A stretch of DNA of 64,000 bases, taken from the NCBI RefSeq assembly GCF_015751785.1, contig NZ_JADOTY010000001.1, positions 2,108,001 through 2,172,000 of the forward strand. Direction: 5' to 3'. A program made the translations under genes and the position numbers. Every line of letters begins with the position of its first letter. The stretch's first letter is position 1. This DNA comes from Micromonospora vinacea. Its GTDB lineage: Bacteria; Actinomycetota; Actinomycetes; Mycobacteriales; Micromonosporaceae. Positions 34,824 to 43,458 of the stretch are shown here, piece after piece. The notes beneath the pieces were generated by a model. That model worked only from the letters and a program-made list of their open reading frames with translations, was not told the origin of the DNA and did no database searches.

Positions 34824-35906
34824 TCAGCGCAGGTGGATCGCCCGCAGCCGGCCGACGTCGGCCATCCGCCGCTCCGCCAGCCGGTCGGCGGCCACGGCCG
34901 GCGGCACGCCCTCAGCGTCGGCCAGGTGCAGGATCTCGCGGGTGGTGTCGTAGATCCGGGTCGCCCGCAGCTTGGCCCGGTCGAAGTTGAAGCCCTCGAT
35001 CTCGTCGGCCACCTGGATGACGCCGCCCGCGTTGACCACGTAGTCCGGGGTGTAGAGGATGCCCCGGTCGGCCAGCAGCTTCTCGATGCCCGGGTGGGCG
35101 AGCTGGTTGTTCGCCGCACCGGTCACCACCTTGGCGCGCAACGCCGGCACCGTGTCGTCGTTCAGGGCGCCGCCCAGCGCGCACGGCGCGTACACGTCGA
35201 GGTCGGCGGCGACCAGCGCACTGGAGTCGTCGACGAGGGTGACCTGCGGGTGGTTGGTGCGCACCCAGGCCAGCGCCTTCGGGTTGACGTCGGTGGCGAC
35301 CACCTCGGCGCCGTCCTCCAGCAGGTGCCCGGTGAGGTACTTGCCGACCTTGCCCAGGCCGGCCACGCCGACCCGGCGGCCCCGCAGGCTCGGGGTGCCC
35401 CACACGTGCTCGGCCGCAGCCCGCATCCCCTGGAAGACACCCCAGGCGGTGAGGATCGACGAGTCGCCGGCACCGCCGTGCTCCACGCTGCGCCCGGTCA
35501 CGTAGCGGGTCTCCCGGGCCACGACGTCCATGTCCGCCACGTAGGTGCCGACGTCGCAGGCGGTGTAGTAGCGGCCACCCAGCGACTCCACGAAGCGGCC
35601 GTACGCGCGCAGCAGCGCCTCGCTCTTGATCTGCTCCGGGTCGCCCCAGATGACGGCCTTGCCGCCGCCCAGGTCCAGCCCGGCGAGCGCGTTCTTGTAT
35701 GCCATCCCGCGGGACAGGTCCAGCACGTCGGCGAGGGCGTCGTCCTCGCTCGCGTACGGGTAGAAGCGGGTGCCGCCGAGCGCCGGGCCCAGCGCTGTGG
35801 AGTAGATCCCGATGATCGCCTTCAGGCCGCTCTGCTTGTCCTGGCAGAACACGACCTGTTCGTGACCGGTCGATACCGGGTCGTCGGTGCTCGCGAATAC
35901 GCCCAT
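34824..35906 (-). CDS. vdh: Valine/leucine dehydrogenase (Glu/Leu/Phe/Val family)
   Basis: 360 residues. NAD-dependent oxidative deamination of branched-chain amino acids to 2-oxo acids, feeding branched-chain fatty acids. Motifs: [15 protein letters not shown], the substrate-site Lys in [10 protein letters not shown], the Asp in YTACDVGT, and the Rossmann NAD fingerprint [23 protein letters not shown] marks the C-terminal part. ATG at 35906 with AGGAG upstream. Leucine versus valine preference cannot be told from sequence. Stands alone, divergent from the next gene. Confidence 0.9.
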   Translation of the reverse strand: MGVFASTDDPVSTGHEQVVFCQDKQSGLKAIIGIYSTALGPALGGTRFYPYASEDDALADVLDLSRGMAYKNALAGLDLGGGKAVIWGDPEQIKSEALLRAYGRFVESLGGRYYTACDVGTYVADMDVVARETRYVTGRSVEHGGAGDSSILTAWGVFQGMRAAAEHVWGTPSLRGRRVGVAGLGKVGKYLTGHLLEDGAEVVATDVNPKALAWVRTNHPQVTLVDDSSALVAADLDVYAPCALGGALNDDTVPALRAKVVTGAANNQLAHPGIEKLLADRGILYTPDYVVNAGGVIQVADEIEGFNFDRAKLRATRIYDTTREILHLADAEGVPPAVAADRLAERRMADVGRLRAIHLR

Positions 35907-36099
35907 TGTTGGCTCCTACTGTGGTGTGCGTCCTTGTGGGACGCGGACCTGGTGGACCCCGGCGGGGATGCTGCCGGTGTGATCGAGCCTAGTATCGGCC
36001 GCCGGCCGGGCGCTCGACGCGCCACCGCCGTCCCACGTTGCGGCGCGCGTGCTCCGGCCGCTGAGCCCGTCCGGGCGTGGTTCGTGGGAGGATCGCGCG

Positions 36100-36939
36100 G
36101 TGCCGTCGCTCTTCGCTTCTTACCTGCGCGTGTACGAACCGTTGGCCGCCTTCGACCGAGACCGGCAGAGCTACTGGCGCCGCTACGTCTCGGAGGGGCG
36201 CGCGGTCGCCCCGGTCGAGGGGCCCGGTCGGCAGCGGACGGCGGTGATCGAGGCACTGGGAGCCGGCTGGACCCGGCTGCCGGACCTGCCGGAGGAGGCG
36301 TACGTCCTGGAGACGGACGACAGCCTGCTGGTCTGCCCCTGGAACCTGCGCATCCGGGTCGCCGAGGCGGCGCTCAGCGCCCGGGACGGGGTGCCCTCGG
36401 TGCTCGCCGACGCCTTCGTGCCGCCGGTGCTCGCCGGGCAGGCCAGGGCGGTGGTGGACGACTGGCGCAGTGGCGCCCGGGTGCTGGAGCACGGGGTGCC
36501 CCGGGTGCACGAGCAGATCGCCACCTGGGGCGTACCGCTTCGGTGGTTCGTGCTCTTCGACCCGGCGGAGCGGGACCTGGTCACCGAGCCGGGCCGGCGG
36601 GCGCTGCGCTATCGCACCGAGATCTCCAAGGCTCGACGCCGCTCGTCGCGGGCGCTGTCGGTGCTGCGCAAGTCGGTGGGCGAGGCGCCGATCACCGAGG
36701 CGGTGGAGGAGGCGGCCCGCTGGCTGGAGGAGTTCCATCCGCGGTCAGTGGTCGAGCTGGACTACGGCGGTCTGGTCGACCTGCTCTCCGACGAGACCCT
36801 CGCCGCGGACGACTCACCCGAGTTGGTTGCCGGTGGCCTCGCGGGGCTGTCGCGCGGCGAGGCCGAGGAGGCGTCGGCCGCGTACGACAAGTTGGTGGCC
36901 CGGTGGCGCGCGGTGCAGCTTTTGGAGCGGTGCAACTAG
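36100..36939 (+). CDS. Conserved actinobacterial protein, unknown function
   Basis: 279 residues, soluble, without signal peptide or obvious membrane segment. Acidic and Arg-rich, with a predominantly helical C-terminal half. It begins VPSLFASYLRVYEPLAAF from a GTG with GGGAGG eight bases upstream; an upstream in-frame ATG at 36049 has no such site. No catalytic motif is recognised. Divergent from valine dehydrogenase; followed by bldC after 250 bases. Confidence 0.7.
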   Translation: MPSLFASYLRVYEPLAAFDRDRQSYWRRYVSEGRAVAPVEGPGRQRTAVIEALGAGWTRLPDLPEEAYVLETDDSLLVCPWNLRIRVAEAALSARDGVPSVLADAFVPPVLAGQARAVVDDWRSGARVLEHGVPRVHEQIATWGVPLRWFVLFDPAERDLVTEPGRRALRYRTEISKARRRSSRALSVLRKSVGEAPITEAVEEAARWLEEFHPRSVVELDYGGLVDLLSDETLAADDSPELVAGGLAGLSRGEAEEASAAYDKLVARWRAVQLLERCN

Positions 36940-36984
36940 GGCATATCACCCTAGGAGCGCTCCCAAGGTGAGTTGTGCTCGTAG

Positions 36985-37006
36985 TTGACGCATCACGAAC
37001 CGTGAT
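36985..37006 (+). promoter_or_regulatory. bldC upstream -35-like box with palindrome
   Basis: TTGACG at 36985-36990 is followed by ATCACG-AAC-CGTGAT (36992-37006), a perfect inverted repeat that would sit in the promoter spacer. Unusually AT-rich sequence follows (to 37058). About 180 bases before bldC; candidate regulated promoter, low certainty. Confidence 0.35.
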
Positions 37007-37189
37007 CATGAGTCCGAATAAGGTAGTTTCTGCCGTGTAAAAGTCGTAAAAATCGGGCATGGTTCATCCGTCCGTCTAGGGACCTTCATCCGTTCGGCCC
37101 ATGTCGGACATCGGGGACTAGCCGGACCATGGGAGACGCGTCGGCCGGCGGGACCCCGGCCGATGTCTATACATGTGGAGGAGTGACCG

Positions 37190-37399
37190 ATGGCATCGCG
37201 AACGCACGAACCAGAGCCGCTACTCACGCCGGCCGAGGTGGCGTCGATGTTCCGGGTCGACCCGAAGACGGTGACCCGGTGGGCCAAGGCTGGCAAGCTC
37301 AGTGCCATCCGCACCCTGGGTGGCCACCGTCGGTACCGTGAGTCGGAGGTCAGGGCGCTGCTGCAGGGCCAGATCCCGCAGCAGCGGCAGGGCGACTGA
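37190..37399 (+). CDS. bldC: BldC, MerR-type developmental regulator
   Basis: 69 residues: a lone MerR-like winged helix without effector domain. The motif LLTPAEVASMFRVDPKTVTR followed by WAKAGKLSAIRTLGGHRRY is that of BldC, which in Streptomyces controls the onset of morphological development by cooperative binding to direct repeats. ATG at 37190 with GGAGGAG upstream. A strong terminator follows at 37420. Confidence 0.95.
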   Translation: MASRTHEPEPLLTPAEVASMFRVDPKTVTRWAKAGKLSAIRTLGGHRRYRESEVRALLQGQIPQQRQGD

Positions 37400-37419
37400 G
37401 CCGGCGACAGTTTTTCGTC

Positions 37420-37449
37420 AGGGGCGGTGGATCTCGATCCACCGCCCCT
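37420..37449. terminator. Terminator between bldC and the PPOX gene
   Basis: Perfect 13-base arms AGGGGCGGTGGAT (37420-37432) and its complement (37437-37449), loop CTCG, flanked by T-rich DNA on the left and TTCC on the right. Serves the convergent genes. Confidence 0.85.
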
Positions 37450-37483
37450 TTCCATGCCCCGCCGAGCACGACGCCGACCGGAG

Positions 37484-37873
37484 TCAGCGCTGCGGCTCGG
37501 CCAACGTCACCCGGATGCCGACAGTGCCGCCCTCGCCGCGACGCAACCGGCTGCCCAGCAGGCTCAGCCGCCCGATCAGGCGGTACTTGTGCTTCAGCAG
37601 GTCGCGGACCCGGCCGGTGTCACCGCCCCCGTAGATCGTCGCGTGAGCCGGCACCTCCACCCCGTGTGGCCGACCCCGCACGTCGCAGGGCGCCACTGTC
37701 ACCTCACCGTTGTGGCGGATCCGCTTCACCTTGCCCGAGTCGGCCCGGGTCCAGACCGCCAACGCCTCGCCGTCGCGTACCGCCCAGACCGGGGTCGGAA
37801 CCGCCCGACCGTCCTTGCGGAAGGTCGTGAGCAGGATGTACTTCTCGGCCGACAGCCGGTCCAGCGTGGTCAC
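37484..37873 (-). CDS. PPOX-class F420-dependent flavin/deazaflavin oxidoreductase
   Basis: 129 residues, split beta-barrel of the pyridoxamine-phosphate-oxidase-like superfamily, the actinobacterial F420-binding branch. Features: KYILLTTFRKDGRAVPTPVW at the start, the VWTRADSGKVKRIRHN segment and GGDTGRVRDLLKHKYRL. A single domain, cytoplasmic. GTG at 37873. Substrate unknown; F420 use is inferred from the family. Confidence 0.85.
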   Translation of the reverse strand: MTTLDRLSAEKYILLTTFRKDGRAVPTPVWAVRDGEALAVWTRADSGKVKRIRHNGEVTVAPCDVRGRPHGVEVPAHATIYGGGDTGRVRDLLKHKYRLIGRLSLLGSRLRRGEGGTVGIRVTLAEPQR

Positions 37874-37918
37874 GCCGCCAGGATACGACCGGCGCGGGCC
37901 ACTGAATGGCCGGATAGC

Positions 37919-38707
37919 GTGAACGTCGTGACGGTTGAGCCTCTAATCGGTGACGTGATCGGCGAACTGCTGCGGGACACCCTCGCCGTGGCCACCGGGG
38001 TGGGTCCCCGGCCCCTGGTCGGCGGTCGACTGCCCCGACCGGTCATCGAGATCATCGAACGGGACGACGGCCTGATCAACGGCGCGCCGGCAGCGCACTA
38101 CCTGGACGGGCCGGCGGAGTGGCAGCCGTACGACCACCGCGCGGTGGACCGTGCGTACGGCGAGACGCTGGACATCGGCACCGGGGCCGGCCGGATCGCG
38201 CTGCTGCTCCAGGAGCGTGGCGTACCGGTCACCGGGCTGGACACCTCCGCCGGTGCGCTGGAGGTGAGCCGGCGTCGCGGGGTCCGGCGGCTGGTGCACG
38301 GCACCGTCGACACGCACGTCGCCGACGGTCCGCAGTACGACACGTTCCTGCTGCTCGGCAACAACCTCGGGCTGTTCGAGGGGCGGGAGCGCGCTCCCGA
38401 GTTCCTGGCCGCGCTCGCCGCGCTGGCCCGACCCGGTGCGCAGATCATCGCGCAGGGCACCGACCCGTACGGCACCCGCGACCCGCTGCACACCGGCTAC
38501 CACGAGCGCAACCGCCGACGCGGCCGGCTCGGTGGCCAGCTGCGGCTGCGGCTGCGCTACCGCGAGTTGAGCACCGAGTGGTTCGACTACCTGGTCTGCT
38601 CGGCGGACGAGTTCGCCGCTCTGGTGCACGGCACCGGTTGGCGGCTCACCGATGTGGACGACAGCGACGCCCCCTACTACCTGGCCACCCTGCGCCTCGT
38701 CGACTGA
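37919..38707 (+). CDS. Class I SAM-dependent methyltransferase
   Basis: 262 residues. SAM-binding motif I ETLDIGTGAGRIALLL, then acidic motif II (TGLDTSAGAL) and QYDTFLLLGNNLG. The N-terminal 70 residues may carry substrate specificity. Start uncertain between GTG 37919 (GGA four bases upstream) and GTG 37928. Target unknown. Followed by a strong terminator. Confidence 0.85.
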   Translation: MNVVTVEPLIGDVIGELLRDTLAVATGVGPRPLVGGRLPRPVIEIIERDDGLINGAPAAHYLDGPAEWQPYDHRAVDRAYGETLDIGTGAGRIALLLQERGVPVTGLDTSAGALEVSRRRGVRRLVHGTVDTHVADGPQYDTFLLLGNNLGLFEGRERAPEFLAALAALARPGAQIIAQGTDPYGTRDPLHTGYHERNRRRGRLGGQLRLRLRYRELSTEWFDYLVCSADEFAALVHGTGWRLTDVDDSDAPYYLATLRLVD

Positions 38708-38711
38708 GCGA

Positions 38712-38746
38712 GGCCCCCGCTCTCCGCCGGGCGGAGAGCGGGGGCC
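38712..38746. terminator. Strong bidirectional terminator
   Basis: 16-base perfect arms (GGCCCCCGCTCTCCGC at 38712-38727 and its complement at 38731-38746) with a three-base loop, between convergent genes. Confidence 0.85.
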
Positions 38747-38756
38747 GTCGTACGTC

Positions 38757-39044
38757 TCAGACCTGGACGGTCGGGGGGAGCTGCTCGGGCGGGAGGCCGC
38801 CGTCGCCGTCGACCACCTCGTCCGGCTGGCCGTCCTCGTCGATGTCGACCATGGTGATGTCCACCTTGCCGTCACCGTCGGTGTCGAACTGGAACAGGTC
38901 CGCCTTGCCGTCGCCGTCGGTGTCCACCACCCACACGTCGGTCTTGCCGTCGTTGTTGGTGTCGGCGCGCAGCAGTTCGACCCGCTCGTCGCCTCGGGTC
39001 TCCACGATCTCCCCGTCGGTGACGCTCTCCGGTGCCTGGCTCAT
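38757..39044 (-). CDS. Small acidic protein with calcium-binding-type repeats
   Basis: 95 residues, no signal peptide, very acidic. Contains four tandem units resembling dockerin/EF-hand calcium loops (DTNNDGKTD, DTDGDGKAD, DTDGDGKVD, DIDEDGQPD), spaced 13 residues apart with alternating hydrophobic positions, probably a short beta/loop solenoid binding Ca2+. Lone gene. Function unknown; an intracellular calcium buffer is possible (inference). ATG at 39044. Confidence 0.75.
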   Translation of the reverse strand: MSQAPESVTDGEIVETRGDERVELLRADTNNDGKTDVWVVDTDGDGKADLFQFDTDGDGKVDITMVDIDEDGQPDEVVDGDGGLPPEQLPPTVQV

Positions 39045-39221
39045 GTCGATGCGGTCCTTCCCTCGGTTGACGGGCCGTCATTACCCGATCCGGCGCTCCC
39101 CCACGCATGGGCCGGGTCGTCGCGCTGTCTAGGGTCGCACCATGAGCGAGCGGAGCGGTCGGGAGACCCGGGCCGGCGTGGCGGGGACCCCGCGCGTCGG
39201 CGGGCGGGACAGGGAGGCGTG

Positions 39222-40079
39222 ATGAGCGATCGTTTCGTGGTCGTGGGTGCCGGCACGATGGGGCTCGGCATCGCGTACGTGGCGGCCGGCGCCGGGCACG
39301 CCGTCGAGCTGGTCGAGGTGGACCCCGAGCGGGGTGCGGCCGCGCAGAACCGGCTCGCCGAGCTGTGGGAGCGGGCGGTGCAGCGCGGGAAGCTGAGCGC
39401 TGACGAGGCCGCCACCAACCGGCAGCGGGTGACGCTGCGTCCGACTCTCGCCGCTGTCGCTCCCGCCCCCCAGGTGATCGTGGAGGCGGTGCCGGAGCGC
39501 CTGGACCTGAAGCGGGCGGTGCTGCGGGACGCCGCCGCGCTGCGCCCGGAGCTGCTGGGCAGCAACACCTCCAGCATCGCCATCGGTGATCTGGCCGCCG
39601 AACTGGACGCGCCCGAGCACTTCCTCGGCCTGCACTTCTTCAACCCGGTCTGGGCGATGACGCTGCTGGAGATCGTGGTCGGCCCTGCCACCGCCGAGGA
39701 GACCACCGCCGCGGCCGTCGCGCTCGCCGGCCGGCTGGGCAAGGACCCCGTCGTCGTACGCGACATGCCCGGCTTCGCCACGTCCCGGCTCGGGGTCACC
39801 CTCGGGCTGGAGGCGATCCGGATGGTCGCCGACGAGGTGGCCAGCCCGGCGGACATCGACAAGGCCATGGTGCTCGGCTACCGGCATCCGATCGGGCCGT
39901 TGGAGCTCACCGACCTGGTCGGCCTCGACGTGCGGCTGGACATCGCCCGCACCCTCCAGGCCGCGTACGGGGACCGCTTCGCGCCGCCGCCGCTGCTGGT
40001 GGAGATGGTGGCCGCCGGGCGGCTGGGTAAGAAGTCCGGGCAGGGCTTCTACCGCTGGGAAGCCGGGGGCAAGCAGTGA
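39222..40079 (+). CDS. 3-Hydroxyacyl-CoA dehydrogenase (FadB2/Hbd type)
   Basis: 285 residues. Oxidises 3-hydroxyacyl-CoA to 3-ketoacyl-CoA with NAD(P). Rossmann fingerprint VVGAGTMGLGIAYV, catalytic SNTSSI and HFFNPVW (catalytic His), and the C-terminal helical dimer domain with GRLGKKSGQGFY. ATG at 39222 with AGGGAGG seven bases upstream. Followed after 52 bases by an enoyl-CoA hydratase, forming two successive beta-oxidation steps. Confidence 0.93.
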   Translation: MSDRFVVVGAGTMGLGIAYVAAGAGHAVELVEVDPERGAAAQNRLAELWERAVQRGKLSADEAATNRQRVTLRPTLAAVAPAPQVIVEAVPERLDLKRAVLRDAAALRPELLGSNTSSIAIGDLAAELDAPEHFLGLHFFNPVWAMTLLEIVVGPATAEETTAAAVALAGRLGKDPVVVRDMPGFATSRLGVTLGLEAIRMVADEVASPADIDKAMVLGYRHPIGPLELTDLVGLDVRLDIARTLQAAYGDRFAPPPLLVEMVAAGRLGKKSGQGFYRWEAGGKQ

Positions 40080-40131
40080 GCGCGAGGATTGAGTTTGCGA
40101 GCCCCGCAGTCGCGAACGAAAGGTCGGCACA

Positions 40132-40875
40132 GTGAGTGGCTTGCGGATCGAGGAGCGGCCGGACCGGCTGGTGGTCACCCTGGACCGGCCGGAGAAGCGC
40201 AACGCCATCGACGCCGACCTGATCGCCGAGCTGCACCAGGTCTGCGCTGAGTTGGAGGCGCGCCCGCGCCTGCTGCTGCTCACCGGCGGCACGGCGGGCA
40301 TCTTCGCCGGTGGTGCCGACATCGGCCAGCTGCGCGAACGGGGTCGCACGGACGCTCTCGCCGCGATCAACTCGGCCGCCTTCGCCCGCATCCGGGCGCT
40401 GCCGATGCCGACCGTGGCGGCCGTCGACGGCCCGGCGTTGGGCGGTGGCGCGGAGCTGGCGTACGCCTGCGATCTGCGGGTGTGCACGGCGCGGGCGGTC
40501 TTCGGCCAGCCGGAGGTGCGGTTGGGCATCCTGGCCGGCGCCGGCGCGACCCACCGACTGCCCGCGTTGATCGGCGAGGGCCGGGCCAAGGAACTGCTCT
40601 TCACCGGCCGGCGGGTGGACGCCACCGAGGCGCTGCGGATCGGCCTGGTGAACCGGGTGGTGGACGAGCCCGGTGAGCTGCTGACGGTGGCGCACGCGTT
40701 GCTGGACGAGATCGCTCTGGGCTCACCGTTGGCGATGCGGCTGACCAAGCTGGCGGTGGACGCGCCGGCCGCCGCGCACCCGCATCTGGACCTGGTCAGC
40801 CAGGCGGTGCTCTTCGAGGACGACGAGAAGCACCGCCGGATGACCGAGTTCCTGGAGCGTCGCCGGGCGCGCTGA
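40132..40875 (+). CDS. Enoyl-CoA hydratase/isomerase family protein
   Basis: 247 residues, crotonase fold. Starts RIEERPDRLVVTLDRPEKRNAID; oxyanion-hole segments FAGGADIGQLRER and DGPALGGGAELAYACD. At the usual hydratase catalytic Glu positions it shows QPEVRLGI (Glu present) and the first one (GGGAELA) also has Glu, so hydratase activity is plausible. GTG at 40132. Operon with the dehydrogenase upstream. Confidence 0.9.
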   Translation: MSGLRIEERPDRLVVTLDRPEKRNAIDADLIAELHQVCAELEARPRLLLLTGGTAGIFAGGADIGQLRERGRTDALAAINSAAFARIRALPMPTVAAVDGPALGGGAELAYACDLRVCTARAVFGQPEVRLGILAGAGATHRLPALIGEGRAKELLFTGRRVDATEALRIGLVNRVVDEPGELLTVAHALLDEIALGSPLAMRLTKLAVDAPAAAHPHLDLVSQAVLFEDDEKHRRMTEFLERRRAR

Positions 40876-40889
40876 TCCACGTACCGAAA

Positions 40890-40922
40890 ACGGCCGCACC
40901 GGCGGGAAGCCGGTGCGGCCGT
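40890..40922. terminator. Bidirectional hairpin terminator
   Basis: Perfect 14-base arms (ACGGCCGCACCGGC at 40890-40903 and its complement at 40909-40922), loop GGGAA, preceded by an A-run, between convergent genes. Confidence 0.85.
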
Positions 40923-40941
40923 CGTGGGTCTCGGGTCCTGC

Positions 40942-42285
40942 CTACTGCCGGATCTGCACCCCGGCGTCGGCCAGACCGCGGATCACCTGGGCGGACTCAC
41001 CGAAACCAATGATCAGTACGGCGTCCGCGCCGAACTCCTTGATCTCCTTCGCGCCGCTGCTGAAGTCGACAGGCGCTGCCTTCGCGTCGGCCGGCGGCTC
41101 GTAGGTCATCAGCTTGAGCCGGTCGTTGGCGATGCCGGCCTTCTCCAACTCGTCACGGACGGTGCCCTGCAGGCCCTCACCGTAGGAGTCCTTGCGGGCG
41201 ACGATGACGATCTTCTGTGACCCGTCGCGGAGGATCACGTCGGCCAGCGCCCGGCCCTGGAGGCTGTCCGGCGGGGCGGTGCGGAAGTAGAGGCCGTTGT
41301 CCTCCACGTCGGTCAGCCCGCTGTCGGTGTTGGACGGGGAGAAGAGGATCTTCCCGGCCTGCACCACGTCCGGCAGCACCGCCCGCGAGATACCCGAACC
41401 ACCCGCGCCGATGATGACGCTGACGCCGTCCGTCACGTGCTTGGCCACCGTCGCCTTGGCCACCGCCGGGCTGGTGCCGTCGTCGCCGTCGAGCCAGGTG
41501 ACCGGCTTGCCCAGTGCGCCACCGGCGGCGTTGATCTCCTTGATGGCCAGCGCGGCGCCGGCTGCCATCGGCGGGTAGGCGATCGCGAGGTCACCGGTCT
41601 TCGGCAGCAGGCCACCGAGGATCAGCGGTTCCTGGTCGGAGTCCCCACCCGAGCGCTGCTTCTTCGGCTTCGGCGGCGTCTTGGTGCTCGCCGCCGACTC
41701 GATGCCGGCTCCGACGAACTCGGTCTTGCCGTCGTTGATCTGCTGCCCGTCGAAGGTCAGCGTGGCGTAGCTCGCGGTGGCCGGCTCACCCTTGTCGGTG
41801 AAGCCCGCCCGGGTCAGCGACACGCTGCGGTACTCGATGTCCTGCCCGTTGCGGGCCAGCGCGAGACAGCTGGCTGTGTCTTCGCAGCGTTGCCCGTCGT
41901 TGGTCACGGCGACGATCTGCTTCGCGATGGCAGCCGGGTCGGTGCTTCCGGCCAGCTGAGCGGCGAGCACGGCGATCACCACCGCGTCGTACGTCTCCGC
42001 GGAGTACAGGTAGTCCGTCAGCGCCGGATTGACGGCCCGTAGCCGGCTCTTGAAGTCGTCCGGTAACGGGGTGAGCGGCGTGGTGCCCTTCATCCCGTCG
42101 ACGAGACTGGCCCGTTCCTTCAACTCCGCAGGATAGGAGTTGAGCATGTTGCCATCCGTGCCGTAGAGGCGCACCTGTTGGGCGCTCGCCTCCTCGGGCT
42201 TGTCATCCCCGCAAGCGCTTGTGGCGAGCAGGATCGTCGCGCAGGCAGCCAGTGTGGCTACCCGCGAGCGGCGTGATACGAACAT
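40942..42285 (-). CDS. Lipoprotein, circularly permuted branched-chain-type binding protein
   Basis: 447 residues. Lipoprotein signal with lipobox ending at Cys25 (LLATSAC). Periplasmic binding protein type 1 (LivJ-like), but in permuted order: residues ~36-196 (YGTDGNM, NPALTDYLYSAETYDAV) match what is normally the C-terminal end; a Lys/Pro/Ser linker (~197-220) follows; residues 221-447 (LLPKTGDLAIAYPPM, INAAGGALGK, GAGGSG, SPSNTDSG, YFRTAPPD) match the normal N-terminal part and end at ADAGV just where YGTDG would continue. No permease or ATPase is adjacent. Either an orphan amino-acid binding protein or a sensor-type protein. Confidence 0.85.
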   Translation of the reverse strand: MFVSRRSRVATLAACATILLATSACGDDKPEEASAQQVRLYGTDGNMLNSYPAELKERASLVDGMKGTTPLTPLPDDFKSRLRAVNPALTDYLYSAETYDAVVIAVLAAQLAGSTDPAAIAKQIVAVTNDGQRCEDTASCLALARNGQDIEYRSVSLTRAGFTDKGEPATASYATLTFDGQQINDGKTEFVGAGIESAASTKTPPKPKKQRSGGDSDQEPLILGGLLPKTGDLAIAYPPMAAGAALAIKEINAAGGALGKPVTWLDGDDGTSPAVAKATVAKHVTDGVSVIIGAGGSGISRAVLPDVVQAGKILFSPSNTDSGLTDVEDNGLYFRTAPPDSLQGRALADVILRDGSQKIVIVARKDSYGEGLQGTVRDELEKAGIANDRLKLMTYEPPADAKAAPVDFSSGAKEIKEFGADAVLIIGFGESAQVIRGLADAGVQIRQ

Positions 42286-42440
42286 GGTCGTCCTTCCTCC
42301 GGCGAAGGTCCGCTGCGCACATTAGCGTGCCAAGGCCGGCGGCGGGACCGTGGAGGTGGCGTAATGCGCAGGTAGCTCGCGTTGAATACGGAGAGTGACG
42401 GTTGCCGGGAGGCTTGACCACCCGTCCTACTGTGCGCTGC

Positions 42441-42830
42441 GTGACCGACCTACCACAGCAGACGTTCGATGACGCGGCCGCCGTGCTCCGTTCGGCGCTC
42501 ACCGGCGATGGAGACGCGGTGGTGGGAGCCTTCGACGCGGTCGTCGACCGGGCCGGCCTGGACGGCGCGTACGGGGTTGCCTGGTGCCTCGCCGCGACAA
42601 TGCTCGGCGACGCGCCGGCGGCCAGCGGAGCGGCGCTCGACTTTCCGGGGATCGATCAGGCCGGGTACGACACCCGCTGGGTGGCCCGCTTCGTCAGCGC
42701 GTACGCGAATCGCGACGAACCGACCGGCGAGGCGCTGTTCGGCGCGGCGGCGGCGGACGGGCTGCTCCCCGACTGCCTGCTCACCCTCGCCGGTTCGACG
42801 ATCGCCACCCTGCGCAGCCGCGCCGGGTGA
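42441..42830 (+). CDS. Hypothetical protein
   Basis: 129 residues, acidic, alanine-rich and helical; no signal peptide, membrane segment or known motif. GTG at 42441 chosen because it starts after the low-quality upstream frame (an in-frame ATG lies at 42402). Lone gene between a divergent lipoprotein and a convergent secreted protein gene. Codon use looks coding, with GC at third positions. Confidence 0.6.
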   Translation: MTDLPQQTFDDAAAVLRSALTGDGDAVVGAFDAVVDRAGLDGAYGVAWCLAATMLGDAPAASGAALDFPGIDQAGYDTRWVARFVSAYANRDEPTGEALFGAAAADGLLPDCLLTLAGSTIATLRSRAG

Positions 42831-42887
42831 CGCGCCGACGGGTCGCGGCGTCCGTCGGGGGGCGGACGCCGCGACCGCGCGGGCCGG

Positions 42888-43328
42888 TCAGAAGGCGTGG
42901 TACGCGATCAGCGGTTCGTACTCGTACCGCAGGTTCTCGAAGCGGACCCGGAAGTTGACGCCGTCCCGGACGTTGGTCGCCACCGTGATCCAGCCCGAGT
43001 TGGCCGGCAGGTAGGTCCAGTAGTTGCAGGCGCTCGTCTTGTCCACGAAGATCACGCACGCTTCGGTGGCGTACACGCTCGCGTTACGGACGTTGATGTC
43101 GCGACAACGCGTCGTGGTGCGGTACTGGCCGGCCGAGCCGCCGTAGCGGCCGGTCTCGAAGTACGACCGGACCGCACCGCCGTAACAGGTGGCGAGCGGC
43201 GCGAACGCGTTCGGCCCGGAGCTGACCGGTGCGGTCGGGGTGAGTGGCTCCGCCTGCGCGGGCGTACCGGCGGAGAGCAGTGCGGTGGCCGTGGCGACGG
43301 CGAGCAGGCGAGCGGTCGGGGATGGCAT
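42888..43328 (-). CDS. Small secreted protein, unknown function
   Basis: 146 residues. Signal peptide MPSPTARLLAVATATALLSAG with likely cleavage after AQA near residue 26. The mature part has five cysteines (LATCYGG, TTRCRD, TEACVI, TSACNYW) and aromatic residues, suggesting a small disulfide-stabilised extracellular domain. ATG at 43328 with GGGAGG about nine bases upstream. Divergent from the DUF2786 gene. Confidence 0.75.
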   Translation of the reverse strand: MPSPTARLLAVATATALLSAGTPAQAEPLTPTAPVSSGPNAFAPLATCYGGAVRSYFETGRYGGSAGQYRTTTRCRDINVRNASVYATEACVIFVDKTSACNYWTYLPANSGWITVATNVRDGVNFRVRFENLRYEYEPLIAYHAF

Positions 43329-43458
43329 CCGTTCGTTCCTCCCAAGCAGTTGTCTGACCGTCCGTGTCGGACTGATCATCTGGCCGTGACGATGATACGT
43401 ATCGATCGATTGCGGCGTGGCCCCGATGATGTCCGGCCCGTGTGGTAGCTCTGTAGGC

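Noticed and set aside
40942..42285. Assembly error producing a scrambled binding protein
   Set aside because: One continuous frame with a proper lipoprotein signal, hydrophilic linker and precise boundaries is better explained by true permutation.
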